Shown: piece after piece, positions 17,112 to 25,888 of the stretch
Layout of the letters: each line of letters starts with the position of its first letter
Position numbering within the stretch: position 1 is the stretch's first letter
Assembly: GCF_048553275.1 (NCBI RefSeq)
Contig: NZ_JBLZMW010000003.1
Location: 124,001 to 188,000 of the forward strand
From: Pacificoceanicola sp048553275
GTDB taxonomy: Bacteria; Pseudomonadota; Alphaproteobacteria; Rhodobacterales; Rhodobacteraceae
Reading direction: 5' to 3'
Length of the DNA: 64,000 nucleotides
Translations under genes and position numbers: made by a program
Notes under the pieces: generated by a model
What the model was told of the DNA's origin: nothing
The model's database searches: none
The model's input: only the letters and a program-made list of their open reading frames with translations

Positions 17112-18653
17112 ATGACCCGTAAGCCCTTCTCCCGCCGCAGCTTTCTTGCTGCCACCACCGCCGCCTCCGCGACGCTGTTCCTGCCGTCGATCTCCCGCGC
17201 GAACACCCGCCCGAGCTTCACCCACGGGGTGCAGTCCGGCGACGTCAGCGCCCGCTCCGGCATGATCTGGACTCGCGTCGACCGTCCCTCGCGGATCACG
17301 ATGGAAGTCTCCAACACCGAGAGCTTTGCCAACGCCCGCCAGCTTGCGCCCATGGATGCGCTGCCCGGCAGCGACATGGCGATCAAACGGATGGTCGAAG
17401 GCCTCACCCCGGATCAGGACATCTTTTATCGCTTCACCGCAGCCGACCTGTCGGACATCAACGCCACCTCCGAACCCATCGTCGGCCACTTCCGCACCGC
17501 TCCCGAATCGCGCCGCTCGATCCGCTTTGCATGGTCCGGCGACACCGCTGGCCAGGGCTGGGGCATCGACGATGCGGGCATGGTCACCTATCAGACCATG
17601 GCCAAACACGAGCCGGACTTCTTCATCCATTCGGGCGACACGATCTATGCCGATGGCCCGATGCAGGACGAGGTCGAAAAGGATGGCGCGGTGATCTGGA
17701 AGAACGCCACGCTGATCGACGAAAAGCGCAAGGTAGCGGAAACGCTGGACGAATATCGCGGCCAGTGGAAGTACAACATGATGGACGAACACCTGCTGTC
17801 GATGAACGCGGTGGTCCCGACGTTCTTCCAATGGGACGATCACGAGGTGGTCAACAACTGGTCCTCCTCGCGCAGCCTGATGGAAGATGACCGCTACAGC
17901 GAGAAATCCATCCACGTGCTCGCCGCCCGCGCCGCCCGCGCCTTCCACGAGATGACGCCGATCTCCTACACGCCCGCCGAGCCGGGCCGCGTCTATCGAA
18001 AGATCCCCTACGGGCCGATGCTCGACGTCTTCTTCCTCGACCTGCGCAGCTATCGCGGCCCGAACAGCGAGAACATGCAGGACACCCTGTCGGACGAGAG
18101 CCGTATCCTCGGAGCCGAACAGATGGCATGGCTCAAGCGCGAGCTGACCAACTCCAACGCAACCTGGAAGGTCATCGCCTGCGACATGCCGCTCGGTCTC
18201 GTCGTCGGCGGCGGGCAGGAAGCGGTGGCCAATGGCGACAACGGTCCGGCCAAGGGCCGCGAGTTGGAAATCGGCCAGCTGCTGCGCTTTATCAAGCACG
18301 CGGGCATCACCAACACCGTCTGGCTCACCGCCGATGTGCACTACACCGCCGCCCACTACTACAACCCCGACAAGGCGCAAATGCAGGACTTCGAGCCATT
18401 CTGGGAATTTGTCTCCGGACCGCTGCACGCGGGCACCTTCGGGCCGAACGATCTCGACATGACCTTCGGGCCGGAGCTGAAATACGTCAAAGCCCCGACC
18501 GATGAGCAGGGCCAGAACCTGCCGCCCTCCGACGGGCTGCAATTCTTCGGCCTCGTCGACATCGACGGCGGCACCGAGCAGCTCACCGTGCGCCTGATGG
18601 ACCGGGCGGACAGCGAACTGTGGTCGATCACGCTGGATCCCGCCCGCGCCTGA
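17112..18653 (+). CDS. phoD: Alkaline phosphatase PhoD (Tat-exported)
   Basis: A 513-residue extracytoplasmic phosphatase releasing phosphate from organic mono- and diesters. The N-terminus has a twin-arginine signal (FSRRSFLAA at 6-14) followed by an alanine-rich stretch, fitting folded export with bound metal. PhoD-family motifs are visible: FTHGVQSGDV, FAWSGDTAGQGWG, DFFIHSGDTIYADG, FFQWDDHEVVNNW, FLDLRSYRG and WLTADVHYTAAHYY. These supply Ca/Fe ligands in characterised PhoD. A Pho-box-like site and a terminator frame the gene, so it is a single-gene unit. Confidence 0.95.
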   Translation: MTRKPFSRRSFLAATTAASATLFLPSISRANTRPSFTHGVQSGDVSARSGMIWTRVDRPSRITMEVSNTESFANARQLAPMDALPGSDMAIKRMVEGLTPDQDIFYRFTAADLSDINATSEPIVGHFRTAPESRRSIRFAWSGDTAGQGWGIDDAGMVTYQTMAKHEPDFFIHSGDTIYADGPMQDEVEKDGAVIWKNATLIDEKRKVAETLDEYRGQWKYNMMDEHLLSMNAVVPTFFQWDDHEVVNNWSSSRSLMEDDRYSEKSIHVLAARAARAFHEMTPISYTPAEPGRVYRKIPYGPMLDVFFLDLRSYRGPNSENMQDTLSDESRILGAEQMAWLKRELTNSNATWKVIACDMPLGLVVGGGQEAVANGDNGPAKGRELEIGQLLRFIKHAGITNTVWLTADVHYTAAHYYNPDKAQMQDFEPFWEFVSGPLHAGTFGPNDLDMTFGPELKYVKAPTDEQGQNLPPSDGLQFFGLVDIDGGTEQLTVRLMDRADSELWSITLDPARA

Positions 18654-18676
18654 TCCACGGCCCCACGGCGACCCGA

Positions 18677-18705
18677 GGCGCGCGGTTTCCCGCCGCGCGC
18701 CTTTT
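18677..18705 (+). terminator. Terminator after phoD
   Basis: A perfect 9-bp stem GGCGCGCGG (18677-18685) / CCGCGCGCC (18693-18701) followed by TTTT. Confidence 0.85.
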
Positions 18706-18718
18706 GGCGTCTTTCGGC

Positions 18719-18748
18719 AATTTTTTGAGTATTTGGAAAGAGAAGAAG
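18719..18748 (+). repeat. Interspersed GAGTATTT/GAAGAGAAGAAG repeat (copy 1)
   Basis: After the phoD terminator comes TTTTTTGAGTATTTGG then AAAGAGAAGAAG. The same arrangement (terminator, GAGTATTT, GAAGAGAAGAAG) follows mmcB at 38909-38936 on the other strand, and the sequence recurs at 53789-53815. Confidence 0.7.
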
Positions 18749-18856
18749 ACAGGCCCTGCATGCTTTTTTCGCCTTTGCGCCCGATTGCAGCGTTTGTGTG
18801 CTATCGCCCCGGACGCGCGCGGCGCAGGGTGGCGGCGAACCGCCCGGAGGCACGCC

Positions 18857-19750
18857 ATGATTGTCGGCAAACGCAAAAGCACCTTTGCCCTGCTCTTTTC
18901 CCTGCGCGGCTCCGTGCTGCCGCATATCGGGCTTCGTATCCTCGTCGTCATGGCCTTTGCCAGTGCCGTGGTCGCGGTTGATCTGCACGTGGGCGAGCTG
19001 CAGCACACCGCCACCGGCACCTTTGCCGTCTTTGGTGTGGCGCTCTCGCTGTTTCTCGGGTTTCGCAACAACGCCGCCTATGAACGCTGGTGGGAGGCGC
19101 GGCGGCTCTGGGGGCAGTTGGTGGCCGACATCCGGGCGCTTGCACGCGAGGCGACGCTGTTCCTCGATGCGCCGGACGCGCGCGACGAGACCCTGCGCCT
19201 CAGCCTCGCCTTCCTGCATTTGCACCGATTGAACCTGCGCCGACTGCCCGCCGACGACGCCGCAGGCCCGTGGATCAGCGACGGTCAGACAACGGCGCCG
19301 CACCCGCCCTGCGCCCCGCTTGACGCCCTCGCCGAGCGCCTGCGTGAAGAGCGCGCCGCAGGTCGTCTCGATGGCTTTGGCGCCAAGGCGCTGGACGAAC
19401 GGCTGGCGTCCATCGCTCTCGCTCAGGCAGGCTGCGAGCGCATCGCCACAACGCCCCTGCCGTTCGTCTACTCGCTGCTCGTTTACCGCACCTCGGTGCT
19501 CTACTGCCTGCTGGTCCCGCTCGGCCTGGTCGAAGCGTCGGGCTGGCTGACGCCGTTCATCGTCGGGATCATCGCCTACATCTTCTTCGGTCTGGCGGAG
19601 GTGACGGAAGAGCTGGAAAACCCCTTCGGGCAAACGGTCAACGGGCTGCCGCTCGACGCCCTGTGCCGGGTGGTGGAAATCAGCCTCATGCCCAAACTCG
19701 GCCTGCCCGCACCACCGCCCCTGCAGCCGATCGACAGCTATCTGTCATAA
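18857..19750 (+). CDS. Bestrophin-family anion channel
   Basis: A 297-residue membrane protein of the bestrophin/YneE family, which forms pentameric chloride or cation-selective channels. The start has a textbook GGAGG (18846-18850) six bases before ATG 18857. Family motifs are visible: GVALSLFLGFRNNAAYERWW (residues near 57-76) and, in the C-terminal part, FFGLAEVTEELENPFG with the acidic cluster typical of bestrophins. About four hydrophobic segments are seen. It ends two bases before the stop of the convergent cyclo-ligase gene, leaving no room for a separate terminator. Confidence 0.9.
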   Translation: MIVGKRKSTFALLFSLRGSVLPHIGLRILVVMAFASAVVAVDLHVGELQHTATGTFAVFGVALSLFLGFRNNAAYERWWEARRLWGQLVADIRALAREATLFLDAPDARDETLRLSLAFLHLHRLNLRRLPADDAAGPWISDGQTTAPHPPCAPLDALAERLREERAAGRLDGFGAKALDERLASIALAQAGCERIATTPLPFVYSLLVYRTSVLYCLLVPLGLVEASGWLTPFIVGIIAYIFFGLAEVTEELENPFGQTVNGLPLDALCRVVEISLMPKLGLPAPPPLQPIDSYLS

Positions 19751-19752
19751 CA

Positions 19753-20307
19753 TCAGGGCTGGATCACCGCGTCTTCCGTCACGATCAGATCGAGCGGCTG
19801 ATCGGTGTCCTCCAGCGGCAGCGCGCCGTCCTCCTGCGCACCGAAAGCAAAGCCGATGGCCAGCGTAGGACGCTTGGCCCGCAGCCTCTCCAGGGTCCGG
19901 TCATAAAATCCGCCGCCATAGCCCAGCCGCCCGCCTTCCCGGCTAAAAGCGACAAGCGGCACGATGAGAAGCTCCGGCTCGAAAAACTCCGGCCTCTCGG
20001 GAATGCGCGCGCCGAAGGGGCCATCGACCAGCGTACATCCCGGCTCCCAGAGCGCGAATTTCAGCGGCATCCCGGCCGCCTCAATCACCGGCACCCCCAC
20101 CGGGCCATGCGCCGAGGCCTCTTCCATTGCGGCCACCGGGCTGATCTCTGTGCGGATCGGCATGTAACCGGCCAGCGGCACGCCGCGATAGCCCGCCAGA
20201 ACTTCGCTCAGCTTGCCCGCCTGCCCCGGCCGACGCGTCTCGAAGGCCTGCCGTCGCCGGGCGAACGCCGCCGCCCGTGCGGCTTTTTTCAACGCATCCA
20301 ATGACAT
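19753..20307 (-). CDS. 5-Formyltetrahydrofolate cyclo-ligase
   Basis: A 184-residue enzyme converting 5-formyl-THF and ATP to 5,10-methenyl-THF, returning folate stored by side reaction of glycine hydroxymethyltransferase. The ATP/folate binding motif GGRLGYGGGFYDRTL near residues 131-145 and the C-terminal TDQPLDLIVTE are diagnostic. It starts 11 bases after mgtE on the same strand, so the two are likely co-transcribed even though their functions are not obviously related. Confidence 0.92.
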   Translation of the reverse strand: MSLDALKKAARAAAFARRRQAFETRRPGQAGKLSEVLAGYRGVPLAGYMPIRTEISPVAAMEEASAHGPVGVPVIEAAGMPLKFALWEPGCTLVDGPFGARIPERPEFFEPELLIVPLVAFSREGGRLGYGGGFYDRTLERLRAKRPTLAIGFAFGAQEDGALPLEDTDQPLDLIVTEDAVIQP

Positions 20308-20318
20308 CGGACGATCCC

Positions 20319-21716
20319 CTAAAGCAAAACCACGACCGCAAGGCCAAGGAAGGCAAAGAAGCCCACGACATCCGTCACCGTCGTCACGAAGGCACCGGAG
20401 GCCAGCGCCGGGTCCACCCCGGCCTTCTCCAGCACAACGGGGATGACGATCCCCGCAAGCCCTGCCACCACCAGATTGATCACCATCGCGGTGGCGATCA
20501 CACCGCCCAGCGCCGGCGAGCCGAACCAGACGATGCCGACGACCCCCATGACCACCGCAAAGATCAGCCCGTTGATCAGCCCCACCATCACCTCCCGCCG
20601 GATCACCCGCCAGAGGTTCGATGTCGTGAGGTCCTTCGTCGCCAGCGCGCGCACCGCCACGGTGAGGCTTTGCGTGCCCGCATTGCCGCCCATCGACGCC
20701 ACGATCGGCATCAGCACCGCCAGAGCCACGACCTGCGCAATCGCCGCTTCGAATTGCGCGATCACCAGGCTCGCCATGACCGCCGTCAACAGGTTCACCG
20801 CGAGCCAGGGGAAGCGCCGCTTCGTCGTGTCGATGAAATTGTCGGACAGCGAGCTTTCCTCGCCCACACCGGCGAGGCGCAGGATATCCTCTTCGTGTTC
20901 CTCGTCGAGCACCGCCATGGCGTCGTCGATTGTGATCACACCGACCAGCCGCTCGTTCTCATCGACCACCGGTGCGGAAATCAGGTGATACTGGTTGAAG
21001 GCATAGGCCACATCGCCTTCGTCGCGCGTCACCGGGATGATGTGCAGCGTCTCCTCGATGAGCGAGCGCAAGAGCACCTCGCGCCGCGAGCCCATGAGCT
21101 TGCCCAGCGTGACATTGCCCACCGGCCGCAGCTTGGGATCAACCAGAACGATGTGATAGAACTGCTCGGGCAGATCCTCGGAATTGCGCAGGTAATCAAT
21201 GGCTTCACCGACATTCCAATGCTCGGGGGCCATCACCACCTCGCGCTGCATCAAGCGACCGGCGGAGAATTCCGGATAGGTCAGCGACTTTTGCACCGCC
21301 ACGCGGTCACTGTCTTCGAGAACGTCGAGAATCGCCTCTTTCTGCGATTCGTCCAGATCTTCCAGAAGATCCACGACGTCGTCCGAATCCAGTTCGCGCA
21401 CCGCATCGGCCAGAACCTGCGGATTGAGGATCCCGATGACCTCCTCACGGATGGACTCATCGAGTTCCGAGAGAATCTCACCGTCGAATTCCTTGCCGTA
21501 GAGCTTGATCAAGCGCATCCGGTCAAAGGCGTTGATCTGTTCCAGCACGTCGGCGATGTCGGCCTGATGCAGCGGTTCGAGCAGCGCAATCAGCTTTTCG
21601 CGGTCCCCGATATCAACAGCATAGAGAACCTGCGCGACGGCCTTGCGATCCAGCACATAGGCATCGTCATCCGAGGATTCGGCGTCTGGGGTGATGGTTT
21701 CGGCGTCGTCCAGCAT
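20319..21716 (-). CDS. mgtE: Magnesium transporter MgtE
   Basis: A 465-residue Mg2+ channel. The N-terminal superhelical domain (about 30-150) with repeated ADVLEQI/EEVIGIL-type motifs is followed by a CBS pair (about 150-275) that senses cytosolic Mg2+. Five membrane helices follow from about 295, with the conserved region PIVASMGGNAGTQSLTVAVR near 340-359, where the ion path lies. The protein ends in GAFVTTVTDVVGFFAFLGLA, normal for the family. Length is normal. The gene heads a probable two-gene unit with the cyclo-ligase. Confidence 0.96.
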   Translation of the reverse strand: MLDDAETITPDAESSDDDAYVLDRKAVAQVLYAVDIGDREKLIALLEPLHQADIADVLEQINAFDRMRLIKLYGKEFDGEILSELDESIREEVIGILNPQVLADAVRELDSDDVVDLLEDLDESQKEAILDVLEDSDRVAVQKSLTYPEFSAGRLMQREVVMAPEHWNVGEAIDYLRNSEDLPEQFYHIVLVDPKLRPVGNVTLGKLMGSRREVLLRSLIEETLHIIPVTRDEGDVAYAFNQYHLISAPVVDENERLVGVITIDDAMAVLDEEHEEDILRLAGVGEESSLSDNFIDTTKRRFPWLAVNLLTAVMASLVIAQFEAAIAQVVALAVLMPIVASMGGNAGTQSLTVAVRALATKDLTTSNLWRVIRREVMVGLINGLIFAVVMGVVGIVWFGSPALGGVIATAMVINLVVAGLAGIVIPVVLEKAGVDPALASGAFVTTVTDVVGFFAFLGLAVVVLL

Positions 21717-21877
21717 CCCGGCCTCCTGTTCATTCTTGTTCGTCGCGCCCGGCGTCTGCCCGCCCGGTGATTTGCCTTCAAACTAGGGCATCCCCTACAG
21801 AAGAAACAGGGCAAAGCGGCAATTTACCTTTGCCTTATCCACACGTAGTAGGGACGATGCACGTATCGGAGGACCTT

Positions 21878-23167
21878 ATGACATCGACCACGCTCCACCT
21901 AGGCCAGACGCTTCGGTTTGACGGCGATCCCTTTTCCGAAGGGCTCGCGGCGATACACCATGAGCGACAGGGCGCCGTGCTGGTGAGCGATGGCACAATC
22001 AGCGATCTCGGCACGGCGGATGCGCTAAGGGCGCGCCACCCCGGCGCGGCCGTCGCGGACCATGGTGCGGGCCTCATCGTGCCGGGATTCGTCGATGCGC
22101 ACGCCCACTATCCGCAGACCGCGATGATCGCGAGCTGGGGCAAACGGCTGATCGACTGGCTCAACAGCTATACGTTCCCCGAAGAAATGCGCTTTGGTGA
22201 TCCCGCCTATGCGCGCGAGATCGCCGGGCGCTATCTCGACCTGTTGCTCGCCAATGGCACCACGTCGGTCTGCTCTTTCTGCACGATCCACCCTGCCTCG
22301 GTCGACGCGCTGTTCGAGGCGGCGGAGGTGCGTGGGATGCGGGTCTTCGCGGGCAAGACCTGCATGGACCGCGACACCGCTCCGGAGCGGCTGCGCGATA
22401 CGGCGCAATCGGCCTATGACGACAGCAAGGCGCTGCTGCAGCGCTGGCACGGACGCGGGCGCGCCGCCTATGTGATCACACCGCGGTTTTCACCGACCTC
22501 CACCCGCGAGCAGCTTTCGGCCCTTGGCGCGCTCTGGGCCGAGCACCCCGATTGTCTCATGCAGACGCACCTGTCCGAGCAGACGGACGAGATCGAGTGG
22601 GTGAAATCGCTCTACCCCGAGGCCCGCGATTATCTCGACACCTACGAGGCGTTTGGCCTGCTCGGCGCGCGCGGCCTCTACGGCCACGCCATCCACCTTG
22701 AACCGCGTGAAAAGGACCGCCTGCGCGAAATCGGCGCCGGGCTGGTGCACTGCCCGACCTCAAACACCTTTATCGGCTCGGGCCTGTTCGACATGGCCGG
22801 ACTCAAATCGGGGGGGCACACCATCGGCCTCGCCACGGACACCGGCGGCGGTTCGTCCTTTTCCATGCTGCGCACCATGGCGGCGGCCTATGAAATCGGT
22901 CAACTGCGCGGCACGCCCCTGCACCCCGCGCATCTGATCTGGCTCGCGACGCAGGGGTCTGCTCAGACCCTGCATGCCACCGACAAGATCGGCAATCTCG
23001 CCATCGGTCTGGAGGCCGACATGACCGTGCTCGACCTCGCCTCCACCCCGGCCATCGCACAGCGCAGCGCCGAAGCGAACGATTTGTGGGAAGCGCTCTT
23101 TCCGACCATCATGATGGGCGACGACCGCGCCATTCAGGCGACCTACGTGGCGGGCCGCAGGCGCTGA
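21878..23167 (+). CDS. guaD: Guanine deaminase
   Basis: A 429-residue amidohydrolase converting guanine to xanthine and ammonia. Zn-binding motifs are visible: VDAHAHYPQ (near residue 70), HLSEQTDEIEWV (near 230), YGHAIHL (near 270) and ATDTGGGSSFSML (near 320), the last with the catalytic Asp. The ATG at 21878 has GGAGG at 21868-21872; an ATG seven codons earlier has no such site. It ends eight bases before a convergent CAP-domain gene. With the 8-oxoguanine deaminase gene nearby it marks a small purine-base deamination cluster. Confidence 0.94.
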   Translation: MTSTTLHLGQTLRFDGDPFSEGLAAIHHERQGAVLVSDGTISDLGTADALRARHPGAAVADHGAGLIVPGFVDAHAHYPQTAMIASWGKRLIDWLNSYTFPEEMRFGDPAYAREIAGRYLDLLLANGTTSVCSFCTIHPASVDALFEAAEVRGMRVFAGKTCMDRDTAPERLRDTAQSAYDDSKALLQRWHGRGRAAYVITPRFSPTSTREQLSALGALWAEHPDCLMQTHLSEQTDEIEWVKSLYPEARDYLDTYEAFGLLGARGLYGHAIHLEPREKDRLREIGAGLVHCPTSNTFIGSGLFDMAGLKSGGHTIGLATDTGGGSSFSMLRTMAAAYEIGQLRGTPLHPAHLIWLATQGSAQTLHATDKIGNLAIGLEADMTVLDLASTPAIAQRSAEANDLWEALFPTIMMGDDRAIQATYVAGRRR

Positions 23168-23174
23168 TCGCGGC

Positions 23175-23600
23175 TCAGCAGTTCGCCCGGCCCAGCACCA
23201 GCACCCAGATATTCCCCGGCGCCCGCACCAGCCCGTATTCGGTCACGCGTGGCGACAGTAAATTACGCCGATGCCCGGCCGACCGCGCCCAGCCGCCCAT
23301 GACCTCGGTCAGACTGTCTTGCCCCTTGGCGATATTCTCTGCGACGAAACACGCGCGATAGCCCTCGCGCTTGGCCCGCGCCATGGCCTTCGTGCCATCG
23401 CTGCCGACATGGCCGAAAAAGCCCTCCCGCGCCATATCCATGGCATGCGCCATCGCCGCCTGTTCCAGCGCCGAAGAGGGCCTTAACGGGCCAAGGCCAT
23501 TCTCCGAACGGATACCATTCAGCATCTGTCGTACCTGCTGCGCACCGGCCGTCGCGGGCACCAGCATAAGGCAGATCAGCGCTGCCCAAATCATCCTCAT
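23175..23600 (-). CDS. Secreted CAP/SCP-domain protein
   Basis: A 141-residue protein with a signal peptide (cleavage after ATAGA, about residue 20) and a single CAP domain of the bacterial YkwD type. It has the expected IRSENGLGPLRPSSALEQAA start, the AHAMDMAREGFFGHVGSDGT His motif, the VAENIAKGQ Glu motif and SAGHRRNLLSP near the C-terminus. CAP proteins of bacteria have no settled enzymatic role. The gene begins 10 bases after 8-oxoguanine deaminase on the same strand. Confidence 0.88.
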   Translation of the reverse strand: MRMIWAALICLMLVPATAGAQQVRQMLNGIRSENGLGPLRPSSALEQAAMAHAMDMAREGFFGHVGSDGTKAMARAKREGYRACFVAENIAKGQDSLTEVMGGWARSAGHRRNLLSPRVTEYGLVRAPGNIWVLVLGRANC

Positions 23601-23610
23601 AGCCAGACCT

Positions 23611-24951
23611 CTAGACTGCTTCGGCCAACCTCAGAGCTAGGCGATTCTGTTTAACAACCGCCTCACGCAGGTCGAAGGTCGCGATTTCTCCGTCGCGCAC
23701 CACCTGCCGCCCCTCAACCAAAAGATGTCGCACCCGGCGCGGACCTGCAAGCAGAATTGCCGCCTTGTCCCAACTCCCCGCCGCCTCCACGCCGCTCACG
23801 TCCCAGAGCGCCAGATCGGCACGTTTGCCCACCGCGATCTGCCCGCAGTCGGGACGGCCCAGCACCGCCGCGCCGCCGCGCGTCGCGATCCAAAGCGCCT
23901 CTCGCGCACTCATCGCATCGGCGCCCCTGTCCACGCGCTGAAGCAGCATCGCCTGCCGCGCCTCATCCATCAAAGACCCGGCATCGTTGGAGGCCGATCC
24001 GTCGACACCCAGCCCGACCGTCACGCCCGCGTCCCGCATCGCCCGCACCGGGGCAATGCCGCTCCCCAAACGGCAGTTCGAACACGGGCAATGCGCAACG
24101 CCCGTCCCGGTTTTTGAAAAAAGATCAATCTCTTGCGCATCAAGCTTCACGCAATGCGCATGCCAGACATCCTCACCGGTCCAGCCAAGTTCCTGCGCAT
24201 ATTCGCCGGGGCGACAACCGAACTGCGCCTGGCTATAGGCGATGTCCTCGTCATTCTCCGCCAGATGCGTGTGCAGCATCACGCCCTTGTCCCGCGCCAG
24301 CAGCGCAGCGTCCCGCATCAGCTCGCGGCTGACCGAAAATGGCGAACATGGCGCCACGCCAACACGCAGCATCGCGCCGTCGCGCGGATCGTGAAAGCGG
24401 TCGATCACCCGGATACAATCGTCGAGGATCGCCGCCTCCGTCTCGACCAGCGCATCGGGCGGCAAACCACCGTCGCTTTCACCGATACTCATCGCGCCGC
24501 GCGTGGGATGGAACCGCAGCCCAATCTCTGCAGCCGCGTGGATCGTGTCATCCAGACTCGCGCCATTGGGGTATAGATACAAATGATCGGAACTCATCGT
24601 GCAGCCTGACAGCGCCAGCTCCGCCAGCCCGATCTGCGCCGAGATGAACATCTCTTCCGGCCCAAAGCGCGACCAGATCGGATACAGCGTCTGCAGCCAG
24701 CCAAACAGCAGCGCATCCTGCCCGCCCGGCACCGCCCGGGTCAGCGTCTGGTAAAGATGATGATGCGTGTTCACCAATCCCGGCGTCACCACACAAGCGC
24801 CCGCCTCGATCACCGAGCCATCGCCGCGCAGTCCGGGCCCGATCTCGGTGATCACTCCGTTGCTCACACGGATATCGACGCCGGCAAGCTCACGTCGGTC
24901 GTCGTCCATGGTCAGGACCGTCTGGGCATTGCGGATCAGGGTTTCAGTCAT
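23611..24951 (-). CDS. 8-Oxoguanine deaminase
   Basis: A 446-residue amidohydrolase of the cog0402 group. Zn motifs are TPGLVNTHHHLYQTLTRA near 57-74, MLHTHLAENDEDI near 235 and GLGVDGSASNDAGSLMDEAR near 320-339. The DGSASND form and the SSDHLYLYP segment near 121 are, in my recollection, typical of 8-oxoguanine deaminase rather than guanine or cytosine deaminase. The start has GGAGAGGAAAG upstream. The family also contains chlorohydrolase-like enzymes, so the exact substrate is an inference supported by the guaD neighbour. Confidence 0.85.
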   Translation of the reverse strand: MTETLIRNAQTVLTMDDDRRELAGVDIRVSNGVITEIGPGLRGDGSVIEAGACVVTPGLVNTHHHLYQTLTRAVPGGQDALLFGWLQTLYPIWSRFGPEEMFISAQIGLAELALSGCTMSSDHLYLYPNGASLDDTIHAAAEIGLRFHPTRGAMSIGESDGGLPPDALVETEAAILDDCIRVIDRFHDPRDGAMLRVGVAPCSPFSVSRELMRDAALLARDKGVMLHTHLAENDEDIAYSQAQFGCRPGEYAQELGWTGEDVWHAHCVKLDAQEIDLFSKTGTGVAHCPCSNCRLGSGIAPVRAMRDAGVTVGLGVDGSASNDAGSLMDEARQAMLLQRVDRGADAMSAREALWIATRGGAAVLGRPDCGQIAVGKRADLALWDVSGVEAAGSWDKAAILLAGPRRVRHLLVEGRQVVRDGEIATFDLREAVVKQNRLALRLAEAV

Positions 24952-24968
24952 GGCTCTTTCCTCTCCAG

Positions 24969-25008
24969 CCCCTTTTCAGAGAGAGGAAATCGGGCGCCGG
25001 AAAAGGGG
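24969..25008. promoter_or_regulatory. Inverted repeat between the phosphatase and 8-oxoguanine deaminase genes
   Basis: CCCCTTTTC (24969-24977) pairs perfectly with GAAAAGGGG (25000-25008) across 22 bases. It lies in the 77-bp gap after the phosphatase stop and just before the deaminase ribosome binding site. It could be a weak terminator for the upstream gene or an operator. Confidence 0.4.
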
Positions 25009-25028
25009 AAGTGCGCGCCCTGTTAGCG

Positions 25029-25835
25029 TTATGTAGCCGTGTTCAGCACTTCAAGAGCCGCAGCATGGATGTCCCGGTTTGCCGCCGCCAGGGCGCGTCC
25101 GCCATTATGCGCCGGGCCGCCTTGCCAATCGGTCACGATGCCGCCTGCGGCCTCGATCACCGCGATCGGTGCCTGAATGTCATAGGCATTCAGCCCAGCC
25201 TCGATGACCAGATCTACTTGGCCCGCCGCCAGCAGCGCATAGGCATAGCAGTCCATGCCGAACCGCGTCAGCTTGACCCGCTGCGAAACCCGGCGGAAGG
25301 CCGCGCCTTCCTCGGCGCTCCCAACCTCGGGGAAGGTGGTGAAAAGAATAGCATCACCAAGGGCTTGCGTTCCGCGCACCCGAAGATCCGCGCCGCCATG
25401 CGGCCCCGTCCAATGCGCCTGGCCAAGCCCGCCGACAAACCGCTCGCCGGTGTAGGGCTGGTCAATCATCCCGAACAACGGGCCGCTCTCGTCGCCGACA
25501 GCGATCAGCACGCCCCAGGTCGGCGTGCCGGAGATGAAACCCCGCGTGCCGTCGATGGGATCAAGCACCCATGTCAAACCGGAGGTCCCCTCCGTGTGGC
25601 CGAACTCTTCCCCAAGGATCGCATCCTGGGGCCGCCGCACGGCAAGCACAGCGCGCATCGCCTCTTCGGCGGCACGATCGGCAATGGTGACCGGATCGAA
25701 TCCGCCAGCCAATTTATTGTCTGAGATCAGCCCAACCGTGCGGAAATGCGGCAAAATCGCCTTACCCGCAGCATCAGCCAAAGCATGAGCGGTTTCTACC
25801 AGCTCATGCGACACGGTATCACTCAGGGCCATCAT
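25029..25835 (-). CDS. Inositol-monophosphatase family phosphatase (likely histidinol-phosphatase, HisN type)
   Basis: A 268-residue Mg2+/Li+-sensitive phosphatase. The metal-binding motifs are GEEFGHTEG (near 95), LDPIDGTRGFISG (near 111-123) and, at the C-terminus, AYDIQAPIAVIEAAGG (near 215). Within the family the TRGFISGTPTWG form is typical of HisN histidinol-phosphatases of Actinobacteria and Alphaproteobacteria, but myo-inositol-1-phosphatase activity cannot be excluded. GGAGGG precedes two consecutive ATG codons (25835 and 25832); the second has the better spacing. Confidence 0.82.
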   Translation of the reverse strand: MMALSDTVSHELVETAHALADAAGKAILPHFRTVGLISDNKLAGGFDPVTIADRAAEEAMRAVLAVRRPQDAILGEEFGHTEGTSGLTWVLDPIDGTRGFISGTPTWGVLIAVGDESGPLFGMIDQPYTGERFVGGLGQAHWTGPHGGADLRVRGTQALGDAILFTTFPEVGSAEEGAAFRRVSQRVKLTRFGMDCYAYALLAAGQVDLVIEAGLNAYDIQAPIAVIEAAGGIVTDWQGGPAHNGGRALAAANRDIHAAALEVLNTAT

Positions 25836-25888
25836 GTTCCCTCCGGCGCTCGGATTTTATCCAGAGCTACCGCAGGGAAAGACGCGGC

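Noticed and set aside
16992..18761. 589-codon minus-strand frame opposite phoD
   Set aside because: Shadow of phoD, which has all PhoD motifs and a Tat signal.
21835..21843. Replication origin suggested by a perfect DnaA box and the hdaA gene
   Set aside because: Only one perfect box is present, without a cluster, an AT-rich unwinding region or dnaA/parAB neighbours.
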